From contig NZ_AP028461.1 of NCBI RefSeq assembly GCF_033097365.1, positions 5,270,001 to 5,334,000 on the forward strand: a stretch of 64,000 bases of DNA, read 5' to 3'. This document shows positions 1-8,899 of the stretch, one piece after another. The first letter of the stretch is position 1. Every line of letters starts with the position of its first letter. Both the position numbers and the translations under genes were made by a program. Source of the stretch: Actinoplanes sichuanensis (GTDB taxonomy: Bacteria > Actinomycetota > Actinomycetes > Mycobacteriales > Micromonosporaceae). The notes under the pieces are model-generated. The model saw nothing but the letters and a program-made list of their open reading frames with translations, was not told the DNA's origin and searched no databases.

Positions 1-182
1 CGCGCACCGATCTGCTGGAGAAGGTCTGGGGCTGGCAGTTCGGCGACCAGTCGACGGTGACCGTGCACGTGCGGCGCCTGCGGGAGAAGATCGAGAAGGA
101 TCCGGCCGCCCCGAACCGCATCCGCACCGTCTGGGGTGTCGGCTACCGGTACGACCCGCTCGACGGGGGCGCCGCCGCGTGA
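1..182 (+). CDS. OmpR-family response regulator, C-terminal fragment
   Basis: Only the last 60 codons lie in the window (reading frame from base 3). They encode the end of a winged-helix DNA-binding domain: the recognition-helix motif [13 protein letters not shown] followed by the beta-hairpin motif [13 protein letters not shown], both typical of OmpR/PhoB effectors. The stop codon overlaps the GTG start of the kinase gene in a GTGA arrangement, so the two are translationally coupled partners of one two-component system. The receiver domain is outside the window, so the signal cannot be judged. Confidence 0.93.
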   Translation, partial: RTDLLEKVWGWQFGDQSTVTVHVRRLREKIEKDPAAPNRIRTVWGVGYRYDPLDGGAAA

Positions 183-1192
183 AGGACACCCTGCTCATCG
201 GGCTGTACGCGCTGCTCGCCGGCGGTGTCGTCGGGTTGGCCGGCGCGGGGGCGCTGAAGCTGATGCGCGGCCGGTCGATCCTGGTGCACGTGCTGGTGCT
301 GATCGCGGTCACCGTGCTGGCCGTGGTCGCCGGTGTCGCCACGGTCGCCCAGGCCATGTTCCTGTCCGCGCACGACCTGTGGGTCGTGCTGGTCACGGTG
401 ACCGCGTCCGCGCTGATCAGCCTGGGGGTGGGTGCGGTCTTCGGCAGTCGGCTGGCCGCCGCCGCGGTGTGGGCGCAGGCGGCCCGCGACCGGGAACGCC
501 ATTTGGAGGCGGGGCGCCGGGAGCTGGTCGCCTGGGTGTCGCACGATCTGCGGACCCCGCTGGCCGGGCTGCGGGCGATGGCCGAGGCGCTGGAGGACGG
601 CATCATCGCCGACCAGGCCACCGTCGACGAGTATCACCGGCGTATCCGGGTCGAGACCGACCGGATGACCCAGCTCGTCGACGACCTGTTCGAGCTGTCC
701 CGCATCAACGCCGGTGCGCTGCGGCTGATGCCGACGACCGTACCGCTGGGCGAGGTGGTGTCCGACGCGCTGGCCGGTGTCGCGCCGCTGGCCGCCCGCC
801 GCCGCATCCATCTGGTGGCCGCCGACAGCGGCTGGCCGGTCGTGCGGGGCGGGGAGCGGGAGCTCGCCCGGATCGTCAGCAACCTGCTGATCAACTCGGT
901 GCGGTACACCCCGGAGGACGGCACCGTCCAGATCGCCGCCGGCCAGGAGCACGGTCACGTGTGGCTGACCGTCTCCGACACGTGCGGTGGCATCCCGGAG
1001 CCCGACCTGACGCGGGTCTTCGATGTCGCGTTCCGCGGTGAACGCGCCCGCACCCCGGCCGCGGCCGGGACCGGCGCCGGCGGGGGTCTCGGTCTGGCGA
1101 TCGTGCGTGGCCTGGTCGAGGCGCACGGCGGCCGGGTGGGCGTCCGCAACATCGGTCACGGCTGCCGTTTCGAGGTACAGCTACCCGCTTGA
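179..1192 (+). CDS. Membrane sensor histidine kinase
   Basis: 337 aa. Hydrophobic segments at about 5-26, 35-60 and 68-90 anchor the protein with little extracellular sequence. The dimerisation box has the phospho-accepting His122 in [10 protein letters not shown]. The ATP-binding domain has an N-box ([11 protein letters not shown], about 235-245) and a glycine-rich [12 protein letters not shown] near the C-terminus. It starts inside the regulator stop codon, so it is the cognate kinase. With hardly any ectodomain it probably senses a membrane or intramembrane cue (inference). Start GTG 179 is set by the overlap. Confidence 0.94.
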   Translation: MKDTLLIGLYALLAGGVVGLAGAGALKLMRGRSILVHVLVLIAVTVLAVVAGVATVAQAMFLSAHDLWVVLVTVTASALISLGVGAVFGSRLAAAAVWAQAARDRERHLEAGRRELVAWVSHDLRTPLAGLRAMAEALEDGIIADQATVDEYHRRIRVETDRMTQLVDDLFELSRINAGALRLMPTTVPLGEVVSDALAGVAPLAARRRIHLVAADSGWPVVRGGERELARIVSNLLINSVRYTPEDGTVQIAAGQEHGHVWLTVSDTCGGIPEPDLTRVFDVAFRGERARTPAAAGTGAGGGLGLAIVRGLVEAHGGRVGVRNIGHGCRFEVQLPA

Positions 1193-1204
1193 AACGATCG
1201 TTTC
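1191..1204. promoter_or_regulatory. Perfect 14-bp palindrome, LacI-type operator candidate
   Basis: GAAACGATCGTTTC is a perfect palindrome with a central CG, the usual form of LacI-family operators. It overlaps the stop codon of the histidine kinase and lies about 45 bp upstream of the -35 element of the GH59-like gene. A regulator binding here would act on that gene. The regulator is unknown; the nearest LacI gene in the window is at 8900. Confidence 0.5.
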
Positions 1205-1234
1205 CGATCACATGCGTCCGGCTCCGATCGTTTG

Positions 1235-1277
1235 TGCTCGTTCGAGCATTGACGTGCGTTGTTGTGAGCGGTTTACT
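1235..1277 (+). promoter_or_regulatory. Promoter of the GH59-like gene with adjacent inverted repeat
   Basis: TTGACG (1249-1254), 17 bp, then TTTACT (1272-1277) is a good vegetative promoter match. It predicts a start near 1284 and a roughly 40-nt leader ending in GGGAG (1313-1317) five bases before the ATG at 1323. Directly upstream of the -35 is the inverted repeat TGCTCG-TT-CGAGCA (1235-1248), placed where an activator or repressor could bind. Confidence 0.6.
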
Positions 1278-1322
1278 CCCGTAACAGGTTCGTCACCGAA
1301 GTGATCTGGCCCGGGAGTCGCG

Positions 1323-4300
1323 ATGAGACGGTGGATGGCAGGCTGCGCCGCGATGACGGCGGCACTGGCGTGGACGCTGACGGTGGCGCCACAACCGGCG
1401 GCCGCCGCGGACGACCCGGTCGACGTGGTCGTCGACGGCCTCGACGTCCGTCCGGACAACGTGAACGGCCTGCCCTACAAGGGGCTCGGCCTGATCAGCG
1501 CCAACAGCACCAGCAACCTGCTGATGGACTACAAGGCCGAGCAGCCCGACCGCTACCGGCAGATGATCGACGTGCTGTTCGGTGGTGACCACCCGCTGAT
1601 CAACCACGTCAAGGTGGAGATGGGCTCGGACACCAACAACTCCACCGGCGCCGACGCCGCGACCATGCGCACCGCCACCGAGCTCGCCGACGCCACCCGC
1701 TCCCCCGGCTTCCAGCTCGCCGCCGACGCCAAGGCCGTCAACCCTCGGCTGAAGGTGTCGATCCTGCGCTGGACCATGCCCTACTGGGTGCAGACCGCAT
1801 GGAGCGCCGGTACCGGCCGGGACGAGATGTACAAGTGGTACAAGGAGACCATTCTCGACGCGTACCAGAAGTACGGCTACATGGTCGACTACGTCAATCC
1901 GGACACCAACGAGACCGGCACCCCGGACATCGGATTCATCAAGTACTGGAAGAACGCCGTCGTCACCGACACCGACTTCGCCGACCCCCGGTACGGCATC
2001 CCCGCCGAACAGCAGGCAGCGGTCGCCGACGCGTACCACAAGATCAAGATTGTCGCCTCGGACGAGAACCAGACCAAGAACATCGGACCGGCGCTGCTCG
2101 ACGACCCGGCCCTGTTCGAGATCGTCGACGCGGTCGGGTACCACTACAACACCGACGACCGCTACGACGGCGCCACCACGAGCAACACCTATGAGCCGTA
2201 CACGAAGCTGGCGACCGTCCGCGACAAGGAGGTCTGGTACAGCGAAGGCGTCGGCTCGTTCGGGTTCACCGACTACCGGGTCAACAACAACGAGGGCCCC
2301 GGCGGCGCGAGCACCGGCATCGGCGGCCTGCAGAGCGCCCTCGACCTGGCCAACCGCAGCGTCAAGGGCTACCACCGGTCGAAGCGCACCCACTACATCT
2401 TCCAGCCGGCGATCGGCTCGTTCTACGAGGGCGCCCAGTACAGCCACAAGGAGCTGCTCAGCGCCCGCGACCCGTGGTCCGGCAGCATCCACTACGACGC
2501 CGCGATCCACGTGATGCAGCACTTCACCAGGTTCGCCACCACCGGCTGGGAGAACGACACCAACACCGCCGGCATCTGGCGCACCGTCCCCGAGGCCAGC
2601 TACAGCGGGGTCAGCGGCACCGAGAACATCGACGGCTCCAACGGCGCGGCCAGCTACCTGACCCTCGCCGCGCCGGACCGCACCGACTTCTCCACCATCG
2701 CCGTCAACGACAGTGACCTCACCAAGACCTACCGCCTCAAGGCCGAGAACATGAACCTCGGCGCCGAACCCACCGTCCAGGTCTGGGAGACCCGCGCCGC
2801 CCACTACATGCGCAAGGTCGACACCCTGCAGCCGGACGGCGACGGCCACTACGTCTATCAGGTGCCGCCACGGTCGATCGTCACCTTCACCACCCTCGAC
2901 ACCGCCGCCGCGCAACCACTGCCCGAGACGCGGCCGCGCACGGTCCTGGACACCGACGACACCGGCAAGACCCACGACACCCGAGACCAGATGTTGTACG
3001 CCGACGACTTCGCCTACGCCCAGGAGGCCCCGTCGTACCTGGCCTCGCGCGGCGGTGAACCGCGCTACCTGGTCGACCAGACCGGCGCCTGGCAGGGCGA
3101 CGGCGGCGTCCTGTACCAGCTGATGGACCAGTCGATGAAGGACACCGCCGCCTGGAACCGCACCACCCCCAACACCCTGGTCGGCGACTTCCGCTGGCAG
3201 AACTACCGGGCGAGCGTCGACGTGCTCCCCGACCCGGCCGGCGGCACCGCCGGAATCGGAGTGCGCCAGCAGACCGGCATGACCGCCGACAGCGCCGCCT
3301 ACCTGCTGCGCGTCAACCGAGCGGGCGCCTGGACCTTCGCCCGGCACGGCACCACCATCGCCGCCGGCACCGGGACCGCCGCCGACTCCCACCACCTCAC
3401 GATCGAGGCCCGGGGCGCGACCATCACCGCGTTCGTCGACGGCACCCGGGTGCACACCTACGTCGACCCGGCACCCGAACTCGCCGGACGCGTCAACCTG
3501 TCCAGCGACTTCTACCGCACCGGGTTCGACAATCTCAAGATCGAGAAGATCAAGGGCTTCTCGCCGTACGCCGAAACGCTCGTCGACAACATGGACGGCG
3601 CGCTGGCGTACACCGGCACGTGGAGTCACAAAGCCGCGGCCGGTGACGCGATGGACTGGCACCGGTCGACGTCCACCAGCAGCGCCGCCGGCTCCACCGT
3701 CACCGTCGGATTCACCGGCACCGGCCTCGACCTGATCGGCGGCAACACCGGCACCGCCACCCTCGACGTCACCGTCGACGGCGTACCCCTGGCCGCCGCC
3801 ACACCCACCCGCAGCACCGGCAAGCGGCAGGCGACGTACACCCTGCGGGGTCTCGCCGACGGCCCGCACACCGCGACGTTCACGCTGCGCGGGGGCACGC
3901 TGGTCCTCGACGCCGTCACCGCGATCTCCGGCGCCGTCGACGGACCCGTCTCCACCACCCCGATCCGCGACGCCCTGACCGCCGTCGGCGACCCGGTCGA
4001 AGCCGACTGGTCACCGCAGACCTGGGCGGTGTTCGCCGCCACCCGCGAGCAGGCCCGGACCGCGCTGCCCGGCCTGCCCGGCCTGGACACCGTCGGCGTC
4101 ACCCAGATCGCGGCCCGGCTCACCGCCGCCGCGGACAACCTGCGGCCCGCCGACGTCACCGACACCCGCCGCGACCTCGGCCTCGCCGGAGCCGTCCGGA
4201 CCAGCGGAAACCTGCCCGCCACGGTCACCATCGACGGCCAGGCGTACGAGGTCACCTGGACCCCGGCCAGCCGCGCCACCACCCGCACCGCCTACACCAC

Positions 4301-5408
4301 GGTGTCTGTCGAGGGCTGGACGAACGACGCCTACGTCGACGGCCGCAAACAGGCGTTCACCGCCCGCTACGAGGTGGTCCCGCCGTCGCTCGCCTACTAC
4401 ATCGACTCGGGGCTGGCCGCCGGGCAGAGTTCACCCCAGTTCCAGGCGGTCGCCGGGTCCGTCCCCGAACTGCGCAACGGCACCGCCGACCAGATTTCGG
4501 CAACCGCCGACACCTGGGGATACGTCAACGACGGCATCACCGTCAAGGGCGGCACCGACCCGGCCGACAAGTTCTCCACCGGCTCCTGGGCGGGCAGCAA
4601 CAAGACGATCCGCTACCGGCTGCCGCTCGAACCCGGCGACTACGTGCTGACCGCCGGATTCACCGAGTGGTGGGCACAGACCCGGCCGATGTCTCAGACC
4701 GTCACGGTCGGCGGCACCACGGTGACCGGCACCCCGATCAGTCTCTCCTCCGGCAGCACCCGGGCCACCGGAACCGTGCCGTTCACCGTCACCACCCCGA
4801 CGGTCGTCACCTACACCGTCGCCAAGACCGGCTCCCAGGACCCGGTGATCAGCTGGCTCGCCGTCGCCCGCCGCACCGTCGCCGTCAGCGGCCCGGCCGA
4901 GGTCACCCCCGGCGACCGGATCACCCTGTCGGCCGTCTCCTCCCCCGTGCCCGACCAGGCGGTCACCTGGCAGTCGTCGGACCCCACCGTCGCCACCGTC
5001 TCCGCCGACGGTGTGGTCACCGGCGCCGACTACGGAACCGTGACCATCACAGCCACCGCGACCGCGCTGACCTCCGGAACGCACCAGGTCACCGTGGTGC
5101 CGGCGGCCTGGTCGGCGGAGACGGTCTACGTCACCGGCAATCGGGTCCGGCAGGACGGCCGCGACCACGTCGCCCAGTGGTGGACCCGGGGACAGAAACC
5201 GGGAACCTCGCCATGGGGTGCCTGGGCCGAGATCGGTGCCCCGGTCACCTGCGGGGACGGCGTCGTCCCGGCCTGGACCACGTCGTGGATCTACACCGGC
5301 GGCGAGACCGTCCACCACGACGGGCACCGGTGGCAGGCGAAGTGGTGGACCCGCAATCAGGAACCCGGCGCACCGTACGGCCCCTGGCAGGACGCGGGCG
5401 TCTGCTGA
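1323..5408 (+). CDS. Secreted GH59-like (galactocerebrosidase-type) hydrolase with chitin-binding CBM5/12 pair
   Basis: 1361 aa with a signal peptide (about 1-29). Residues 40-540 follow the GH59 galactosylceramidase plan: GLGLISANSTSNLL near the start, acid/base candidate Glu197 in PDTNETG, the IKIVASDENQ segment, and nucleophile candidate Glu308 in VWYSEGVG. After it come a jelly-roll-like segment (about 560-740), Ig-like and carbohydrate-binding segments, a Big_2 domain (about 1180-1260) and two CBM5/12 modules rich in Trp (WSAETVYVTGNRV and WTTSWIYTGGETV) at the C-terminus. CBM5/12 modules usually bind chitin, which is an odd partner for GH59, so the natural substrate is probably a galactoside in fungal or other complex glycans rather than cerebroside (inference). 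A clear promoter and RBS precede it, and a deacetylase gene follows. Confidence 0.82.
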   Translation: MRRWMAGCAAMTAALAWTLTVAPQPAAAADDPVDVVVDGLDVRPDNVNGLPYKGLGLISANSTSNLLMDYKAEQPDRYRQMIDVLFGGDHPLINHVKVEMGSDTNNSTGADAATMRTATELADATRSPGFQLAADAKAVNPRLKVSILRWTMPYWVQTAWSAGTGRDEMYKWYKETILDAYQKYGYMVDYVNPDTNETGTPDIGFIKYWKNAVVTDTDFADPRYGIPAEQQAAVADAYHKIKIVASDENQTKNIGPALLDDPALFEIVDAVGYHYNTDDRYDGATTSNTYEPYTKLATVRDKEVWYSEGVGSFGFTDYRVNNNEGPGGASTGIGGLQSALDLANRSVKGYHRSKRTHYIFQPAIGSFYEGAQYSHKELLSARDPWSGSIHYDAAIHVMQHFTRFATTGWENDTNTAGIWRTVPEASYSGVSGTENIDGSNGAASYLTLAAPDRTDFSTIAVNDSDLTKTYRLKAENMNLGAEPTVQVWETRAAHYMRKVDTLQPDGDGHYVYQVPPRSIVTFTTLDTAAAQPLPETRPRTVLDTDDTGKTHDTRDQMLYADDFAYAQEAPSYLASRGGEPRYLVDQTGAWQGDGGVLYQLMDQSMKDTAAWNRTTPNTLVGDFRWQNYRASVDVLPDPAGGTAGIGVRQQTGMTADSAAYLLRVNRAGAWTFARHGTTIAAGTGTAADSHHLTIEARGATITAFVDGTRVHTYVDPAPELAGRVNLSSDFYRTGFDNLKIEKIKGFSPYAETLVDNMDGALAYTGTWSHKAAAGDAMDWHRSTSTSSAAGSTVTVGFTGTGLDLIGGNTGTATLDVTVDGVPLAAATPTRSTGKRQATYTLRGLADGPHTATFTLRGGTLVLDAVTAISGAVDGPVSTTPIRDALTAVGDPVEADWSPQTWAVFAATREQARTALPGLPGLDTVGVTQIAARLTAAADNLRPADVTDTRRDLGLAGAVRTSGNLPATVTIDGQAYEVTWTPASRATTRTAYTTVSVEGWTNDAYVDGRKQAFTARYEVVPPSLAYYIDSGLAAGQSSPQFQAVAGSVPELRNGTADQISATADTWGYVNDGITVKGGTDPADKFSTGSWAGSNKTIRYRLPLEPGDYVLTAGFTEWWAQTRPMSQTVTVGGTTVTGTPISLSSGSTRATGTVPFTVTTPTVVTYTVAKTGSQDPVISWLAVARRTVAVSGPAEVTPGDRITLSAVSSPVPDQAVTWQSSDPTVATVSADGVVTGADYGTVTITATATALTSGTHQVTVVPAAWSAETVYVTGNRVRQDGRDHVAQWWTRGQKPGTSPWGAWAEIGAPVTCGDGVVPAWTTSWIYTGGETVHHDGHRWQAKWWTRNQEPGAPYGPWQDAGVC

Positions 5409-5477
5409 ACGTGACCGGGGCCACCGCACCGACCCCCCTTAACCGGTGCTTTACATCGATTCGACCAGGATCGCGCG

Positions 5478-6344
5478 GTGCGGTACGCGAAGATTGTTCG
5501 TTCGATGGCGGCGGCCGGGGTGGTCACCCTGCTGGCCGCCTGCTCGGCGGACCCGGCGCACCCGTCGCCCTCCGGATCACCCGTCCTCGAATCCGCGCCC
5601 GCCGCGGTCTCCCCGGCTCCCTCCGGGCCGGACCCGGCACAGATCCTCGCGGCCCGGCGGGCGCGATACGGCATCCCGAACTTCGCGCCCGCCCCAACAC
5701 CGCAGCCGATCACGCTGCCCGAGGGTGACTCGGTGCAATACCTGCACCGCATTCCGACCGACCAGAAGGTCGCGTTCCTGACCATCGACGACGGTTACCT
5801 CAAACTGCCCGAGGGCCAGGAACTCGTCGCCGCCGCCGGTGTGCCGGTCACCCTGTTCCTCACCACCGACGCCGTCCGTGACGATCCGGCCTACTTCCGG
5901 CCGATGATCGACGCCGGCGCGGTCGTCGAAGCGCACACGGTCACCCACGCCGGGCTGCGCGGGAAGTCCTACGAGTTCCAGAAACGCGAGATCTGCGACT
6001 CGGCCGATGAACTGGGCGAGTGGTTCGTCCGGCGGCCCACCCTGTTCCGGCCGCCGTACGGCGAGAAGGACGACACCACCCTCCGCGCCGCCAAGGACTG
6101 CGGGATGACCGCGGCCTTCATGTGGACCGAGACCGTGCACAAGGGCAAGGTCCGCTACCAGGAGGGCAAGCCGGTCAAGCCGGGCGACATCCTCCTGATG
6201 CACTTCCGTGAGGCGTTCCGCGACGACTTCATCGGCGCGCTCAAGGCCATCCATCGAGCGGGGCTCACCCCGGCACTGCTCGAGGACTACATGCCGGCCC
6301 GGCCCCCGGTGGGCACGCCGTCGGCTCCGACCGTCACCCGATGA
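5478..6344 (+). CDS. Lipoprotein polysaccharide deacetylase (NodB/CE4 fold)
   Basis: 288 aa. A lipobox (LLAAC) places the lipidated Cys at residue 22, so the enzyme should sit on the outer face of the membrane. After a Pro/Ala-rich spacer the NodB domain begins at about 97: FLTIDDGY (metal Asp 104/105 in the place of TFDDG), metal-binding HTVTH (His153, His157), RPPYGEKD and a late LLMHF motif. It removes N- or O-acetyl groups from chito-oligosaccharide, peptidoglycan or similar glycans. Its position just after a gene with chitin-binding modules hints at a shared substrate (inference). Start GTG 5478; its end overlaps the convergent RidA gene by 11 bp. Confidence 0.87.
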   Translation: MRYAKIVRSMAAAGVVTLLAACSADPAHPSPSGSPVLESAPAAVSPAPSGPDPAQILAARRARYGIPNFAPAPTPQPITLPEGDSVQYLHRIPTDQKVAFLTIDDGYLKLPEGQELVAAAGVPVTLFLTTDAVRDDPAYFRPMIDAGAVVEAHTVTHAGLRGKSYEFQKREICDSADELGEWFVRRPTLFRPPYGEKDDTTLRAAKDCGMTAAFMWTETVHKGKVRYQEGKPVKPGDILLMHFREAFRDDFIGALKAIHRAGLTPALLEDYMPARPPVGTPSAPTVTR

Positions 6345-6714
6345 CGGCCACCATCGCGATCGAGACGAGGAGTCCGGGGCGGTCGACCCCGATTCTGCTC
6401 ACGCAACGCGGTGGGCGTACCGCCGGAAAGAATTCGTCGAAGACGTCGATGAGTGCGTCGGCGTCCTCGGACCGCAGCAGCAGCGTGTGGACCATGACGA
6501 CGTCGGTCAGGGTGGCGCCGGCGGCGGCCAGGATGGCCTGGCAGTTGCGCAGCGCCTGACGGGCCTGCTCCTCGACGGTCTCGCCGGCGAGCCGGCCGGT
6601 CTTGACGTCCATGCCGATGGTGCCCGCGACGTAGACCGTGTCGCCGGCCCGCACCGCCTGGCTGTAGGCCGGGAACGACGGCGCGTCCGGGGTGAAGATG
6701 ACTTCCTTGGGCAT
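6334..6714 (-). CDS. RidA/YjgF-family protein
   Basis: 126 aa, full length for the family. The N-terminal part (YSQAVRAGDTVYVAGTIG) and the QARQALRNCQAILAAAG helix are typical of RidA/YER057c proteins. Many of these are deaminases of reactive enamine/imine intermediates; others have unknown roles. The usual catalytic Arg position is filled (PPRCVSRIGV). A good RBS (GAGGAG) precedes ATG 6714. It is divergent from the BTAD regulator and convergent with the deacetylase. Confidence 0.88.
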   Translation of the reverse strand: MPKEVIFTPDAPSFPAYSQAVRAGDTVYVAGTIGMDVKTGRLAGETVEEQARQALRNCQAILAAAGATLTDVVMVHTLLLRSEDADALIDVFDEFFPAVRPPRCVSRIGVDRPGLLVSIAMVAVIG

Positions 6715-6873
6715 CACGCACTCCTCAGGTCCTCCGGCACGGTGCCGCCGGGCCGGTGCCACGCCCGGTCTCCGGCCGATCCGCTCACCCTGCCGCCGGA
6801 CCGTGTGAGCCGGCATGTGACCGCTGTCGGATGGGCGGCGGCGCGGCCGGGGCGGACGGTCCACAATGGCGCC

Positions 6874-8613
6874 GTGGCCGCGATCATCCAGCTGCTCGGG
6901 CGCCCCGGCATTCACCGTCCCCACCACGAGACCGGCCGGCTGCGGGGCCGTAAGACGTGGGCGCTGCTGGCCGCTCTGGCGCTGCGGGGCCATCCGACGA
7001 CCCGGCGCGCCCTGGCCGAGCTGCTGTTCCCGGCGGCCGACGACCCGGCCGCCGCCCTGCGCTGGGCGCTGTCCGAACTGCGCCGGGGGCTCGGCGGTGA
7101 CGCAGTGGTCGGCGGCGACCCGGTGACACTCGATCTGTCGCCGGGCACGTTCGTCGACGCTCAGCTGATGCTGTCCGGGCAGCCCCCGGCCGACGACGAT
7201 GCCGGGGAACTGCTGGCCGGTCTGGTCCTTCCAGACTGCCCGGAGTTCGAGCTGTGGTTGTCCCACCAGCGCGAACGGGTATCGCTGGCAACACAGGCGG
7301 CGTTGCGCTCGGCGGTCACCGCCGAGCTGGGCGCGCGACGGCCGGCCGAGGCGGTGCGGCTGGCCCGGCGGCTGGTTCAGCTGGCGCCTCTGACCGAGCG
7401 GCATCAGGAGCTGCTGGTCGGCAGCCTGGCGGCGGCCGGTGACCGGGTCGGGGCGAGGGCCGCCGCCGACGCCTGCACCCGGCGCTTCGAGAGCGAACTC
7501 GGCGTTCGGCCGTCACCCCGGGTTGCCCAGGCGGTACGGGCGCCCGCCGCCGGTCTGACCCTGTTGCCGGACGGCCGGCGATTGAAGGCCCGGCTGGAGA
7601 TCGAAGCGGGCAAGGTGCTGGCCGCGGCCGGTGCGGCCGCCGACGGTCTGGAACGGCTCCGGTCGGCGGTACGGCTCGCCGACGACCTCGATGATCAGGT
7701 GATCCGGGGCGAGGCGAACGCGGCCCTGGGCACGACCGTGGTGCACACGGTGGCGCTGACCGCCCCGGAAGGGGTGACGGCGCTACGCCGGGCCCGCGAC
7801 CTGGCCCGGGCTTCCGGCGACCGGTCGACGGCGGCGAGCGCGGGCCGGGAGCTGGCCTTCGTCGCGACCGGTGCCCGCCGTGGAGCCGGCGCACTGCTCC
7901 GGCAGGCCCGAGAGCTCGCCTACGGCGACGACGCGAAACTGGCCGCGACGCTGGGAGTGGAGGCGATCGCGCTCGTCGACAGCGGCCGCCACGAAGCGGG
8001 GGTGCGCCGCTTCCAGCGGGCGATCGATCTGGCCGAACAGGCCGGTGAACCGCGCAAGGCGGCGCTGTCGCTGACCAATCTGGCGCGCGCGCATCTGACC
8101 GCCGGTGATCCGGCCGCCGCGCGGGTCTGCGTGGACCGGGCGCAGACGCTCGTCGCCGAGCAGCGGTGGACGGCGTTCCTGCCGTTCCCCCAGGCGGTGT
8201 CGGCCGAGTTGGACCTGTTGGAGGGCCGGGTCGACAGCGCCGGGGAGCTGCTGGCCTGTGCCTGGACGGCGGCCGTGCAGCTGGCCGACCCGTGCTGGCT
8301 GGCCATCACCGGGCGAGGGCTGGGGCTGCTGGCGGCCCGGCAGGGCGACGTGACCGCGGCGATGCAGTGGCTGGACAGCGCGTACCACCGGACCGGTGCC
8401 GGGCTACCGCAGGTGTGCCGGTGGATCGACGCGGCCACCATCGACACGATCTGCGAGGTGGCGACGGCGCACCGGCTGCCCCGGGCGGCGGCGAGCGTAG
8501 CCGAACTGGAGGCCCTCGCCGTCCGCGCGCGGATGCCCCGGTATGCGGCCCGGGCGCACCACCATCGAAAACTCTTGACCGGTAAAGAGAGCGGGGCTAC
8601 TGTACCGGTATAG
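6874..8613 (+). CDS. BTAD-type (SARP-like) transcriptional regulator with TPR region
   Basis: 579 aa. A small winged-helix segment (RRALAELLFPAADDP, then ALRWALSELRRGLGG) is followed by a bacterial transcriptional activator domain (about 95-215) and a long Ala/Leu-rich alpha-solenoid that looks like TPR repeats. There is no NB-ARC ATPase, unlike AfsR. Start GTG 6874 was chosen because the upstream frame has no coding character and a CACAAT -10-like hexamer lies 7 bp before it, which suggests a leaderless transcript. The target is unknown; the neighbouring small ORF at 8633 has a promoter inside the 3' end of this gene. Confidence 0.82.
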   Translation: MAAIIQLLGRPGIHRPHHETGRLRGRKTWALLAALALRGHPTTRRALAELLFPAADDPAAALRWALSELRRGLGGDAVVGGDPVTLDLSPGTFVDAQLMLSGQPPADDDAGELLAGLVLPDCPEFELWLSHQRERVSLATQAALRSAVTAELGARRPAEAVRLARRLVQLAPLTERHQELLVGSLAAAGDRVGARAAADACTRRFESELGVRPSPRVAQAVRAPAAGLTLLPDGRRLKARLEIEAGKVLAAAGAAADGLERLRSAVRLADDLDDQVIRGEANAALGTTVVHTVALTAPEGVTALRRARDLARASGDRSTAASAGRELAFVATGARRGAGALLRQARELAYGDDAKLAATLGVEAIALVDSGRHEAGVRRFQRAIDLAEQAGEPRKAALSLTNLARAHLTAGDPAAARVCVDRAQTLVAEQRWTAFLPFPQAVSAELDLLEGRVDSAGELLACAWTAAVQLADPCWLAITGRGLGLLAARQGDVTAAMQWLDSAYHRTGAGLPQVCRWIDAATIDTICEVATAHRLPRAAASVAELEALAVRARMPRYAARAHHHRKLLTGKESGATVPV

Positions 8614-8616
8614 AGA
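8575..8616 (+). promoter_or_regulatory. Promoter with duplicated ACCGGTAWAGAGA element
   Basis: TTGACC (8575-8580), 17 bp, TACTGT (8598-8603) is a strong vegetative-type promoter. A 13-bp element occurs twice, ACCGGTAAAGAGA (8578-8590) and ACCGGTATAGAGA (8604-8616), differing at one base and spaced 26 bp apart. One copy overlaps the -35 and spacer; the other covers the predicted start site. It lies inside the end of the upstream gene and drives the 61-aa ORF (AAGGAG at 8621, GTG at 8633). Confidence 0.6.
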
Positions 8617-8632
8617 CCTGAAGGAGCCCATC

Positions 8633-8818
8633 GTGAACCTGCCCGTCGCAGTCATCATCGCCGTCGACGCCACCCGCGAGCAGATCGGCAGCGCCCGGCC
8701 GGACGCGCCGGTCGTCGCACACATCGAGCGACCCCGCCGCACCCGAACCCTCCGCGCCTTCCGCGCCGGGCTGGCCGACAGCCTGATCCGCGCCGCCCAC
8801 GTCATCGCCCCGACGTGA
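8633..8818 (+). CDS. Small basic protein of unknown function (61 aa)
   Basis: I do not recognise the family. The N-terminus is hydrophobic (LPVAVIIAVDATREQIG), the middle is Arg-rich (IERPRRTRTLRAFRAG) and the end is helical (LADSLIRAAHVIAP). Support for a real gene: a strong promoter (8575-8603), the RBS AAGGAG at the right distance, and near-exclusive G/C third positions. It lies between a BTAD regulator and a LacI regulator and may be controlled through the duplicated element over its promoter. Confidence 0.72.
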   Translation: MNLPVAVIIAVDATREQIGSARPDAPVVAHIERPRRTRTLRAFRAGLADSLIRAAHVIAPT

Positions 8819-8899
8819 GCGCCTGCTCCGGTGCCGCCCGCTTCTCCCCGGCCCGAAACGACCGCCCGGTCCGCCACCGGCCGGGGTGACGGAGCTATC

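Noticed and set aside
1293..3869. 858-codon open frame antisense to the GH59-like gene
   Set aside because: It mirrors the high third-position GC of the true gene, is Gly/Val-rich without any domain, and no RBS precedes it.
6208..6873. N-terminal extension of the BTAD regulator across the RidA gene
   Set aside because: It is antisense to a well-conserved RidA gene and lacks family sequence before GTG 6874.
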